DNA of 64,000 nucleotides from Mactra quadrangularis. Lineage: Eukaryota; Mollusca; Bivalvia; Venerida; Mactridae. Where the stretch lies: NCBI GenBank assembly GCA_025267735.1, contig CM046303.1:32340380-32404379 (forward strand), written 5' to 3'. The notes beneath the pieces are model-generated. The model saw only the letters and a list, made by a program, of their open reading frames with translations, searched no databases and was not told where the DNA came from. Position numbers and translations under genes: made by a program. Below are positions 48,332 through 59,258 of the stretch, piece by piece (position 1 is the first letter of the stretch; every line of letters starts with the position of its first letter).

Positions 48332-50566
48332 CTGGTCTTTAATTACTTACTGATAACATATAAATATGCATCAACGAGTTTTCACGTAGTTTCAGCCTCT
48401 TCGTTTATAATGGCAAAACGCCTTGAATGGCCTGTTTAACTAGGTTTGATGATTTTCACTTAAAAAGAACATTCAGTAAGCTGATGGCGGAAAAACAAAT
48501 GGGGTCACTGGGTGTGAGCAGAAAAATAAATTGATGATAGCGAATCATACTTTTCGTCTCTTGAAAGTTGGAACACATTATGCTTTATGGGGAATACATC
48601 TCTCTGAAGAGGAGGTTGGAGGCTAAAAGACATATCAATTGCATTTTTGGCCATTTTGCCACGCATATAGCTGCGATGGTAACAAAGATATAGGCTCATA
48701 TTGCCATTTCTAGCAGCATCTCTCTAATAACCTAAGCTTACTTAACAGCCTGGCCAAGTTGCAAACAGTATAACAAAGTGGAAGTATTCTGAAAAAGCCC
48801 CATTGGTTTGAAGTGGCAAACTTCGGCCATCATAAATGTGTTCAAAATATAATATTCATTCATATAATGTGCACTGATGCCATCGTACCATAAATATTAT
48901 TATTCCGCTTCATTATTTATTCTGCAATCTTATCATTGTGATGATTTTGTCTGATTTTACCATGTAACCAGTAGAATTGTTCCATAAACAAAATGATGGT
49001 TAAATTTTAAAGAACATTTCACACTTGTGTTCTGAGAGGAGACATTCAGACGTGTCTCTGTTTGAAATATGAGATAGGTCCATTAATCTTCATTTGTCAT
49101 GGTTACAATGAATCACGTGACTTTGTCTGTCACGTGACTTGCATTGACTTAGTTATCCATGATGTTTGACAGCATGCAGTGCCTAGAAACGATTCATATC
49201 TCACATTTATTTTCTCATTTGTTCTTCCATTCAGTAGGACATGTTGTAACAGTTTTGGCTGCTTGGCTGTTGATTGATGTAAACTGTTGGTTGTTAAACA
49301 AGGTTTCTTGTACTGATTTTCATTTAGATCTTATTGTTGGGCCAATATGAATATTACTTTAGGGACAAGAGTCCGGCACGGTTCCGAGTCAACACAATAA
49401 AACAATACGTATAAATCTTTGATATAAAGTAAATTATAACGGAGAAAATGGCTTCTAATTGAACTTAGATAGAGTACCAGTTTTTGGAGTAATTAACATT
49501 TATGAATACAATTTGTAGTGTTTTTGACTCGAAGAAGTGCCGGCCGATTTTGGCATTAGGTGTTATGTTCATGAGTTATATTCTAAACTATCAAGTGCAG
49601 AAATATGATACCTTAGCAGTCAAAGTATAGACTATGAATTGCAATGATGGCATTCTTGATTGTTTTCTAAATTTGGAATAGAAAAGTAAATAATCTGTTG
49701 GCTTTTGATGCATTCTTACCCAGGTCTTGTAGAAACTTATCTGATGAAAACACATATATTTTAAATATCATTTGAATGCATTGAGTCTGAAACAAGTAGT
49801 GTAGTTTACGAAGCAGACAATGTATTAATCTTTCTCATCATTTGTAACAACAATACTTATAAATGTGAACTATCTTCTCCCGAAAAAAGATGCAGGTCAA
49901 GTTTATGATTTATCTTGGTAAAGCTTTTCTATCAAAACGCATAAAAGCAAGTAGGAGCAATACATCAAAATGATAATCTATCGCAAATAATTACCATCAA
50001 ATATTGTTAGGGCGTATTTGACTCATTTACACTGACTTCTTGGTATATTCCCTCGTGTTTCTAATACTGTTATTGTATTTCATATAGGACACCAATCATG
50101 ATAAATATTGATTCCATGATAATACGTATACATCTATATACAAGCAATACAAAACTGTCTCAACTTTTTTCTCTTGGCATTTTCATTCATAGCAAAGTTA
50201 TTCAGTTCTTTTCACCAACTAAGTGCCGTGATAAAACGAGAATATTATTAAGATGTGTTATAAGTTTGACTTACAGCTTGAAATTTTTCATGACTGAAGT
50301 GTATATATTGTTTTATACAGTTTGTTTAATTCGTTAGTGAGAAGTCTTAAATATCCAAAATTTTGATATTTAAGATTATTTCCTTAATATTTGGCATCAC
50401 ACACAACTGAAATTCATCTCAGTAAATAAGGCGATACCCCACATTCCTAATTTGCCCATTTTAATTGTCGCACATTGCAATTATCTGAACCACGATTCTT
50501 AGATATTTTATTGCTTTTAATATTGTATTTATGTTGACATATGCAACATCTGATAATGTAGATTGC
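48332..50566. other. Non-coding stretch
   Basis: Nothing recognised, apart from a local duplicate of TCACGTGACTT at about 49120-49140. Confidence 0.45.
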
Positions 50567-50925
50567 ATTTTATTGACGTCTAAGCATTATAGTGGTATTA
50601 TTCTTAACAATAATTTCTCTAACTTGATTAGTAAACATTCTGTTAGTTTTAAATTGCTCTGGTTAATCCAATTTAGATTATTTAACATTGGTTACAAACC
50701 ATACACGCTATTTAATTGTATTTCAGCATTTTAAGATCATTTTAAACATGTGTTTGAATTTTAAGTACAATCTTGCTGATATCTTGCTATTTTTTATTTT
50801 ATCTGTTTATATACATGGCTCAACGAATTCCACGGTGATATTTGTTCCAGACTAAATAGTGAACACAAGCTCGGTTGACATGTAATGTATTTGGCATTGC
50901 TGTGACATCTTCTATGTTAGGAAAG

Positions 50926-51169
50926 TTTGTTTGTTTGTTCGTTGGGTTTTGACGCCGTAGCAACACATATATCACGGCGGTCAGCCCACCTACTCACTGT
51001 TCCTGGAAAGGCTGAATCTCTAGATTTAGCTGTTAACCAACTACTGAGCGCATACTTTCGCCAGTGACTGACGACTGTCCTACATGATGAAGAATCAGTG
51101 TTTAGAGGGAGAATGGACGTAGAAATTATTTCATGACCAAACTCCACAACAGTATGCCCCGCCCGGGAA
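50926..51169 (-). mobile_element. 5'-truncated SINE (family B) with 13-bp target duplication, unit 1
   Basis: The tRNA-like head is missing. The element stops at GCCCCGCCCGGGAA and is flanked by TATGTTAGGAAAG (50913-50925) and TATGTTTGGAAAG (51170-51182). The body and the CTACGGCGTCAAAACCCAAC tail with CAAA repeats are intact. The open frame at 50917-51147 is a by-product. Confidence 0.94.
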
Positions 51170-51917
51170 TATGTTTGGAAAGATTAAATGATATGATATT
51201 TCAAACACATGATCTTAAAGTACTTATTCGATCTGTATAAAACATTTAAGCTGGCAATCACACACCATAGTCGATGCTTGTTTTTAAATAAAAGCAGACC
51301 GCTTCAATGCTATTTCAAAATCAATTAAGTTTGTTGCTGCTTAAAAGCATATCAACATGAAACCCTATTACATTTGTAGCTAGAGAAAACATAAAAGAGC
51401 ATTTATATCTAGTAAATACACGCGATCCCGACTAGTTTGATACAACTTCACAGCTTTAAGTGTAAATATGCTCTAGATATAAAATGTTATAGTGTTCAAA
51501 CAAATGGTGACAAACCCTAAACGATAAGGCAAAGCTTTCATTTATTGTCATTAAAAGTGGTACACCTGTTATGACATAATATCATAATAATATTATATAA
51601 CATTTAATAACCTTGAACACATTTTATTTATGTCTAAGCATCACGGTGGTATTATTCTTAACAATCATTTCTCTAACTTGATTAACAAACCATACACGCT
51701 ATTTAATTGTATTTCAGCATTTTAAGATCATTTTAAACATGTGCTTGAATTTTAAGTACAATCTTGCTGAAATCTTGTTATTTTTTATTTTATCTGTTTA
51801 TATACATGGCTCAACGAATTCCACGGTGATATTTGTTCCAGACTAAATAGTGAACCCAAGCTCGGTTGACATGTAATGTATTTGGCAATTGCTGTGACGT
51901 CTTCTATGTTAGGAAAG

Positions 51918-52169
51918 TTTGTTTGTTTGTTCGTTGGGTTTTGACGCCGTAGCAACACATTATAGGTTATATCACGGCGGTCAGCCCACCAACTCACTGT
52001 TCCTGGAAAGGCTGAATCTCTAGATTTAGCTGTTAACCAACTACTGAGCGCATACTTTCGCCAGTGACTGACGACTGCCCTACATGATGAAGAATCAGCG
52101 GTTAGAGGGAGAATGGCCGTAGAAATTATTTCATGACCAAACTCCACGAAAGTATGCCCCGCCCGGGAA
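51918..52169 (-). mobile_element. 5'-truncated SINE (family B), unit 2 of the tandem duplication
   Basis: Same element and same flanking 13-mers (51905-51917 and 52170-52182) as in unit 1. It keeps a few bases in the tail that unit 1 has lost. The open frame at 51785-52147 is a by-product. Confidence 0.94.
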
Positions 52170-52847
52170 TATGTTTGGAAAGATTAAATGATATGATATT
52201 TCAAACACATAATCTTAAAGTACTTATTCGATCTGTATACAACATTTAAGCTGGCAACCACACACCATAGTCGATGCTTGTTTTTAAATAAAAGCAGACC
52301 GCTTCAATGCTATTTCAAAATCAATTAAGTTCGTTGCTGCTTAAGAGCATATCAACATGAAACCCCATTTCATTTGTAGCTGGAGAAAACATAAAAGAAC
52401 ATTTATATCTAGTAAATACACGCGATCCCGACTAGTTTGATACAACTTCACAGCTTTAAGTGTAAATATGCTCTAGATATAAAATGTTATAGTGTTCAAA
52501 CAAAAGGTGACAAACCCTAAACGATAAGGCAAAGCTTTCATTTATTGTCATTGAAAGTGGTACACCTGTTATGACTTAAACTTTTTCATTTGATTAATTA
52601 TTTCTATATCACATATTCAATGGCGTTGTACAAAATTTTATAAAAAAATAAATACATGTAAGTAAAAACCCTCCACCATAAAAACATAATGTATATACAA
52701 TAACACAAAACACAAAACAAAATAAAAAAGCCTTTATATTTCATATTTTTGGACCTACATCCTTCATAGATCATGATAAGACTTACTTTTACATTTTTAT
52801 CACTAATTTCTTATTTATTTCTATTTATTTTATATTGGAAATTGGTG

Positions 52848-52929
52848 TCCTGAACAGTATAACACGATGCTACTGTTAACCGGACATGTCCTGAACAGTG
52901 TAACATAACGCCACTGTTAACCAGACAAC
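52848..52929. repeat. 41-bp tandem duplication
   Basis: GTCCTGAACAGTATAACACG..CTACTGTTAACCGGACAT is repeated directly with a few changes (GTCCTGAACAGTGTAACATA..CCACTGTTAACCAGACAA). Confidence 0.88.
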
Positions 52930-53011
52930 TATATCATAATAATATTATATAACATTTAATAACCTTGTGATAACATTTATTAACATTTAACATTTATTAT
53001 TATTGATCACA

Positions 53012-53190
53012 TTTTATTCACGTCTAAGCATCACATTTGTATTATTCTTAACAATCATTTCTCTAACTTGAATAATTAACATTCTGTTAGTTTAACTTGC
53101 ACTGGTTAATCCAATAAGGATTTTAAAATATTTGTTACAAACCCTACACGCTATTAAATTGTATTTCAGCGTTTTAAGATCATTTTAGGC
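53012..53190 (+). repeat. Third, partial unit of the 1-kb duplication
   Basis: GTCTAAGCATCACA, ATTATTCTTAACAATCATTT, AACATTCTGTTAG, CTGGTTAATCCAAT and ACACGCTATTAAATTGTATT match the left part of unit 1 at 50578-50745. It keeps the segment that unit 2 lost, so it derives from unit 1 or an ancestor. It lies just upstream of the calcium channel gamma exon. Confidence 0.88.
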
Positions 53191-53329
53191 ATTGATATAA
53201 TTTTATAGAATGTTTATCTGTAAATTACGTTTGCCTTCTTCTGACAATTTTGTGATGTCGTTTCTGTTTCGCCTTCAGTTTTGGGTAAATCTGTTAGATG
53301 TAAAACTCATGTATTTGTTTTTCGCTATT

Positions 53330-53693
53330 TTTTCAGCCAAATGAATAAATGCTAGTGCTGCTACTGTCGTCTATTGCTTTTTGCTTTTTCTTTTTTTCAA
53401 CATAAGTTAGTGTCTATGATCATGTACCCTCTTGATCTATTTCAGCAAATCATAAAACGCACATATTTATGATTGCTATGTCTAATATATTATATAATTA
53501 ATTCATTTTTATCAAAATTAGAATTAATGAATTTATGGTTTTCTTATGTGTAACTTTTGTGGTTTCAGCAAAATTTGGATGCATCAATTTTAATGGTTTT
53601 CATGCTCATAAAGCATCGTTCTAATCTCAGCAAAACTAAAATATAAACTTTTTATGATTCATTTGTTCATGTATATTTTTTTTCTATTTTCAG
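53330..53693 (+). promoter_or_regulatory. Row of five 3' splice-site-like sequences ending at the real acceptor
   Basis: Pyrimidine-rich stretches ending in CAGC and followed by AAA/AAT-like sequence occur with CAG ending at about 53338, 53445, 53568, 53630 and 53693. The last is used for the exon at 53694. Three of them share an upstream CATGTA 25-29 bases before the CAG. The acceptor at 53630 is in phase with the real one: its 63 extra bases are open and would add 21 mostly hydrophobic residues. The likely origin is local duplication of the intron end; alternative acceptor use is speculative. Confidence 0.6.
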
Positions 53694-53786
53694 CTAAATT
53701 TTCAAGTAAAAGAAACTGTACATATATAAAATATTTCACAGTTGATGATGACCGAGATGGTATTCCACAAACTGACGCAATATTAT
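53694..53786 (+). CDS. CACNG5/7-like: Calcium channel gamma subunit (TARP)-like gene, internal exon encoding the end of extracellular loop 1
   Basis: This 93-bp exon is bounded by acceptor TTCTATTTTCAG and donor GTAAGT. It starts with the last two bases of a codon and ends with one base of the next (2 + 90 + 1). The frame reads KFSSKRNCTYIKYFTVDDD, then RDGIPQTDAIL. This corresponds to the end of the first extracellular loop of claudin-like gamma subunits, where vertebrate members have a C-x-x-I-x-[YH]-F pattern just before TM2. The cysteine of NCTYIKYF is probably the second conserved loop cysteine, and NCT is also an N-glycosylation sequon. It joins in frame to the exon at 63060. Gamma subunits are four-pass plasma membrane proteins that modulate voltage-gated calcium channels or AMPA-type glutamate receptors. 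The family call comes from the joined peptide; this exon alone would be weak. Confidence 0.85.
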
Positions 53787-53822
53787 GTAAGTAAATAAGA
53801 ATAAAACAAGACATATCTTTCA

Positions 53823-54141
53823 AGGATATTCGGCGCTATGCAGGGTTCATTTTGTATAAAGTATAAATAGTCATATTCGCTGTTTAGTCATACCGCAAGG
53901 AGCGTACCTCGGCGAATGCATACTCAATTAGCAACGGGTCTCACCCATTATACACAGAGTAAATAGTCAGCAACCACTGTCAGTGCTAAGCACCTGTTTA
54001 TCACAAATAACCAATGGTGCCATATCTCTTATCCATAGTTTTATTCCGGAAGGAACTTTTTTTGGATAAACAGGTATGGTAGCGCACAATGTATTGGTTA
54101 AAAATATAGGTAAAAAGTTGCCTTAGACAGCTTCGCCTAAA
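53823..54141 (+). repeat. Dispersed repeat C, copy 1
   Basis: GATATTCGGCGCTATGCAGG, AGGAGCGTACC, CACCTGTTTATCACAAATAA and GTATTGGTTAAAAATATAGG recur at 61215-61532, and partly at 55853-56106, all in the same orientation. The ends CGGCGCTATG and AGACAGCTTCGCC are weakly inverted, hinting at a DNA transposon. No frame is conserved. Confidence 0.88.
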
Positions 54142-54865
54142 CAAACAATCTTAAAATGAAGGTTAATGTTAAGCTTCATCAGTCTTCATGACAAACGTTT
54201 ATCAGAATCGGACAATAGAAAATACTTCTTACGGAACCGAACCATCACTTAATTCATAACTAGGAAATTGTTCGCTTCCAAACCCCTACCCAAATCTGTG
54301 AAATCTATGGCCAAGCTTTATATATATCACCATGGTTTTTGCTAAGGCAGGTCAAGTTTGATGATTTTAAGTCCCGAGTTTGAGAAGAAGAATGTCCTTA
54401 TGTAGCAAAGGTACTATACGGCACATGTACTCCCTTGTCTTCAAACCTAGCTTTAATGTCGACGTGGAAGAGTGTCCGCTAACGACCAGAGAAGATGTGG
54501 CTCCGAATCTCAGTTTGAACCATGGATTTTTACCGGGTCACACTTTTATGAAGATCATTCCACAATGTATACCATCGCTTTTAAAGGTCTTTATAGTGGA
54601 ACTTTACTGTATTTTCATTTTACTGGTAAGCTTATTTGTACCCGCAATGAAAACCCCATAGTCATTTTTTCCAGCTATAATGTAAGCTAACACCTGAAGC
54701 AAACAATCTTTGAAATTAGAGCAATTAGTACGTACAATTTAATGAGAAGAAGCATGCCCATAACTAAAGAATCAATGGGTGTATAATTAAATAAACATAA
54801 CAGCTAAGCGGGTAGTGAATACAAGAAACGCATTGGGCAATTCATAATCTAGGTCAATTTTGTTT
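54142..54865. other. Intronic stretch without clear features
   Basis: Two overlapping open frames (54380-54661 and 54472-54690) lie here in slightly less AT-rich DNA. No family is recognised and no acceptor/donor pair in the gamma-subunit phase is evident. The text around 54250-54380 looks like worn dispersed repeat. Confidence 0.4.
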
Positions 54866-55255
54866 CTGTTTTCCTCGTCTCTTCCTTCCCATTCTATTTT
54901 CCTTATCTCTTCCATCTAATTATCTTTCCTTTCCTCCGCCATTACCCTTCCCTTCTCCTCCGTCCCTCCTCCCTCTGTTTACCTTCTCCCTTTCTCCTTC
55001 CTTCCTCTCCCCCCTATTTTTCCCTCCTTACTTCCTCCTCCCTCTCTTTCCCTTCTCCCTTCCTCCTTCCGTCCTCTTTTTCCCCTCCTTACTTCCTCCG
55101 CTTTCTCTTTCCCTACTCCCTTCCTCCTTCCTTCTTCCTTCTTCTCTTTCCCTACTTCCTTCCTCCTCCAACTTTTTCCCTCCCTCCTCCCTGTCTTTTC
55201 CTCCATCTTCCCTTTCCCTCCTTAGCCTCTCTTCCCAATCTCTCTCTTTTCTTTA
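54866..55255. repeat. Polypyrimidine tract, ~390 bp, TCCTTCC/CTCCC-rich
   Basis: Nearly all C and T on the plus strand, in irregular TTCCTCC, CCCTCCTCC and CTTTCCC words. The minus-strand frame at 54979-55206, all G/R/K/E, is a by-product. Such purine/pyrimidine mirror-rich tracts can form triplex (H-DNA). Confidence 0.93.
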
Positions 55256-55852
55256 ATAGACATCATCCGGTAATTAGGTTTTAAACAATTACAGAAGACT
55301 ATAGGAACTGTAATATATTGAAAATATTTCCAAGTAGAATGTGTTCCTATCGTAAGTGTTGATTAGTTACGCTGTTCAGCAATTTTCTATGCATAAAAAC
55401 CTATTCTGTTTTCTAGTTGTACAAATTTTCATTCAATTAAGTGGAGAACGTCTACTGTATTATGTTTCATGCATTGTGTCATGTTTCCTAAGTTTGATGG
55501 GCTTAGAATCAATACATTTAGTTTCTCATAGATGAGCTCATTCATTTTTATACGTATTTGTTATCTCAGCGCTGCACTGATTGTTATTGTAGCATACATT
55601 CTCCTCTTTCTAAGTAGTAAATGGTTGGAAGTTTAGTTCTGATGTTTTATAGTACTTTACACAGATTTTGGATAATAGTTTAGTCATATTGTAGCAACCA
55701 TTCGTGCTACACACTGTTCCTGGAAAATTTTAGATGTCTAGATACATTTGTATCCGTTAACAAGAACTTAGCGCATACCTTAACTAGGAAGTGAAAAATG
55801 TCCTGGCATGCAGTAGTAGAAGGGAAAATAGCATTAAACAGGAATATCTTTA

Positions 55853-56106
55853 AAACGATATTCAGTCATGCCGCCAGGAGCGTAGCACGAGAAATGCTTA
55901 ATCAATTAGTATATAGAGTCACCCATAATACACAGAGTAAATAGCCAGCAGCTAATGACCGTAAATAACCAATAGTACCATATCTTTTATCCATTTCAAT
56001 TTACCGGAAAAGATTTTCATAAGCCAAACTGGTATGGTAGACTGGTAGAGCAAATTGTATTGTTTAAAATATAGGGCAAAGTTGGCTTAGACAGCTGCGC
56101 TGATAA
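55853..56106 (+). repeat. Dispersed repeat C, copy 2 (5' end worn)
   Basis: It matches copies 1 and 3 from CATGCCGCCAGGAGCGTA through CCGTAAATAACCAATAGTAC to TTAGACAGCTGCGC. The initial CGGCGCTATGCAGGG part is missing. Confidence 0.82.
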
Positions 56107-56249
56107 AAATCACTACCAAACTCCACAGTAATATGTTGGTCCAGCCATGAACCCATACTCTGTGGATACGTGATGCAATACTTGTAAATATTGTTTTGTG
56201 ACATCTGCTTTGTTGGGAAAAAATAGGGCCGTAGTCAGCCATTGGCGAG

Positions 56250-56429
56250 GGTATGTGCCTATCCATAATTATAGGAACCTTGGCCCTGCAATGTTACTTG
56301 AATAATCTAGGCCTATCCGTACGTATAGGAGCCGTAACCCTTCAGTGTAACAAAAATAATCTAGGCCTATCTATAAATCGTGACCCCGCAATGTAACTAA
56401 AATAATCTAGGCCTATTTATAATAATAGG
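56250..56429 (+). repeat. 46-54-bp degenerate repeat leading into the 19-bp array
   Basis: AATAATCTAGGCCTAT recurs at 56301, 56355 and 56401, each unit also containing a CCCTGCAATGTAAC-like word. The 19-bp array next door consists only of that word, so this stretch looks like the ancestral longer repeat. Confidence 0.82.
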
Positions 56430-58275
56430 AACAATGACCATGCAATGTAACTGTGACCCTGCAATGTAACTGTGACCCTACAATGTAACTGTGACCCTGC
56501 AATGTAACTGTGACCCTGCAATGTAACTGTGGCCCTCTGCAATGTAACTGTGACCCTACAATGTAACTGTGATTCTGTAATGTAACTGTGACCCTGCAAT
56601 GTAACTGTGATTCTGTAATGTAACTGTGACTCTGCAATGTAACTGTGACTCTGCAATGTAACTGTGACCCTACAATGTAACTGTGACCATACAATGTAAC
56701 TGTGACCCTACAATGTTACTGTGACCCTACAATGTAACTGTGACCCTACAATGTAAATGTGGCCCTACAATGTAACTGTGACCCTACAATGTAACTATGA
56801 CCCTACAATGTAACTGTGACCCTACAATGTAACTGTGACCCTACAATGTAACTGTGGCCCTGAAATGTAACTGTGACCCTACAATGTAACTGTGACCCTG
56901 CAATGTAACTGTGACCCTGCAATGTAACTGTCACTCTGCAATGTAACTGTGACGCTGCATTGTAACTGTGACCCTGCAATGTAACTGTGACTCTGCAATG
57001 TAACTGTGACTCTGCAATGTAACTGTGACCCTACAATGTAACTGTGACCATACAATGTAACTGTGACCCTACAATGTAACTGTGACCCTACAATGTAACT
57101 GTGACCCTACAATGTAAATATGGCCCTACAATGTAACTGTGACCCTACAATGTAACTATGACCCTACAATGTAACTGTGACCCTACAATGTAACTGTGAC
57201 CCTACAATGTAACTGTGGCCCTGAAATGTAACTGTGACCCTACAATGTAACTGTGACCCTGCAATGTAACTGTGACCCTGCAATGTAACTGTCACTCTGC
57301 AATGTAACTGTGACGCTGCATTGTAACTGTGACCCTGCAATGTAACTGTGACCCTGCAATGTAACTGTGACCCTGCAATGTAACTGTCACTCTGCAATGT
57401 AACTGTGACGCTGCAATGTAACTGTGACCCTGCAATGTAACTGTGACCCTGCAATGTAACTGTCACTCTGCAATGTAACTGTGACCCTACAATGTAACTG
57501 TGACCCTACAATGTAACTGTGACCCTGCAATGTAACTGTGACCCTACAATGAAACTGTGACCCTGCATTGAAACTGTGACCCTACAATGTAACTGTGACC
57601 CTGCATTGAAATTGTGACGCTGAAATGTAACTGTGACCCTGCAATGTAACTGTGACACTGCAATGTAACTGTGACACTGCAATGTAACTGTGACCCTACA
57701 ATGTAACTGTGATTCTGTAATGTAACTGTGACCCTGCAATGTAACTGTGACCCTGCAATGTAACTGTGACCCTGCAATGTAACTGTGACCCTGCAATGTA
57801 ACTGTGACCCTACAATGTAACTGTGACCCTACAATGTAACTGTGACCCTACAATGTAACTGTGGCCCTGCAATGTAACTGTGATTCTGTAATGTAACTGT
57901 GACGCTGCATTGTAACTGTGACCCTGCAATGTAACTGTGGCCCTGCAATGTAACTGTGACTCTGCAATGTAACTGTGACCCTACAATGTAACTGTGACTC
58001 TGCAATGTAACTGTGACTCTGCAATGTAACTGTGACCCTCCAATGTAACTGTGACCCTCCAATGTAACTGTGACCCTACAATGTAACTGTGACTCTGCAA
58101 TGTAACTGTGACCCTACAATGTAACTGTGACCCTACAATGTAACTGTGACCCTACAATGTAACTGTGACCCTACAATGTAACTGTGACCCTCCAATGTAA
58201 CTGTGGCCCTGCAACGTAACTGTGACCCTACAATGTAACTGTGGCCCTGGAATGTAACTGTTACCTTGCAATGTA
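56430..58275. repeat. 19-bp minisatellite, about 97 units, with 361-bp higher-order period
   Basis: The unit is TGTAACTGTGACCCTACAA, with common variants CCCTGC, CTCTGC and TTCTGT. Variant patterns repeat as a block: GACCATACAATG at 56685 and 57046, and GGCCCTGAAATG at 56856 and 57217, each 361 bp (19 x 19) apart. Since 19 is not divisible by three, any frame returns every 57 bp. This creates the long SYIxGSQLHCRVTVTLQ-type frames on the minus strand (56413-58062), which are not genes. Confidence 0.98.
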
Positions 58276-59258
58276 ATTAAAGCAATGTTAAAATATGGCG
58301 TGAAGCATCATACACTGTACACTTCATTAAGTACATTTCATTATTTTGAACTGAATCTGATCCTGCTTTGCTTTTTTAGTTAAGATTTTCAATGTATACA
58401 TTAGGTATATACATGACATGTGTTTTCTCGTATTCTAATTGTCTTACAAGCAGACTTGTAATTTTCTGGTGGCAATGAGAAACAACAGTGGTCTTCATCG
58501 ACCCAATTTTACTACTTTAGAAGGTCAATTAGTGGAACAGTTTAGACAGCGTTGTTATTTAACCGTAAATATTGGTTTTAATGAATTAAAACTAGTGGTG
58601 TTCACAATAAACAATGTTCAATGTCAGTACAAGAAGGTCATTTACGCTCTTTAAACTCCAAGACAGAAACCTTCACAATTGATTTGCACCGAATACGACA
58701 GAACGATGGAGTATAATTTCATTTAAGAAAATAAAAGAAATAGGAATCTTTTAGTGTGCAAGTATGGAGGCCTACTCCTGCCACTAGATTATCACACAAA
58801 TAACACTATTTAAAGCCCCTATATGAAGATATATGATAAACGCATTAACTTTCTCATATCATTAAAGTAATCAAAATATAGCATGCATTAAATACTCAAT
58901 GAACATGTAAAACCATTTTGCTTCACTAGTTTAGGTTTGAAAAGGTGCCTATTTCTTAAACAGGGGGTCCTTTTATAAAAGCGACAATTTATATTATGTT
59001 TTTGCTGAAATGATGCATTGTATACATGATTCAAAAAGTTTAGAGCCATATTATGTAATTTGGAGAAAATAGTTTTTTTCCTATCTACTGTTTCAGTTAT
59101 TGACAAGCCAAGCCTACTTTCGGTATCAGTCTACTTTCACTTTAAAATGTAAAAATAACTTTGACATTATTTAAGATTATTATTTAAAACGATATTTAAA
59201 TTAAAATTCCATTGTACCAGATAAATAGATATTTTCTTTGCTGTCTATGGACAGTGTA
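58276..59258. other. Intronic stretch without clear features
   Basis: Nothing recognised. The frames at 58439-58654 and 58888-59106 show no domain. Confidence 0.45.

Larger units (their letters stand above)
50567..52577. repeat. Tandem duplication of a ~1-kb segment
   Basis: Unit 1 is 50567-51577 and unit 2 is 51619-52577, about 95% alike by eye, with an offset of 991-1000 bp. Both contain the same 5'-truncated family B SINE with the same flanks, so the duplication followed the SINE insertion. Unit 2 has lost about 60 bp near its left end, between GATTA and ACAAACCATACACGC. Part of a third, older unit remains at 53012-53190. The word ATAATATCATAATAATATTA between the units recurs at about 52933. 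Confidence 0.95.

Noticed and set aside
50917..52147. Two similar minus frames starting MEFGHEIIST
   Set aside because: Both are reverse-strand readings of a family B SINE in a tandem duplication, so their similarity is not evidence of coding.
54979..55206. 75-codon minus frame of G/R/K/E only
   Set aside because: It is the purine strand of a polypyrimidine tract and has no protein signature.
56413..58062. Several minus-strand open frames of 77-100 codons with repeated SYIxGSQLHCRVTVTLQ words
   Set aside because: They are translations of the 19-bp minisatellite. Because 19 is not a multiple of three, all frames cycle, and the lack of stops is a property of the unit.
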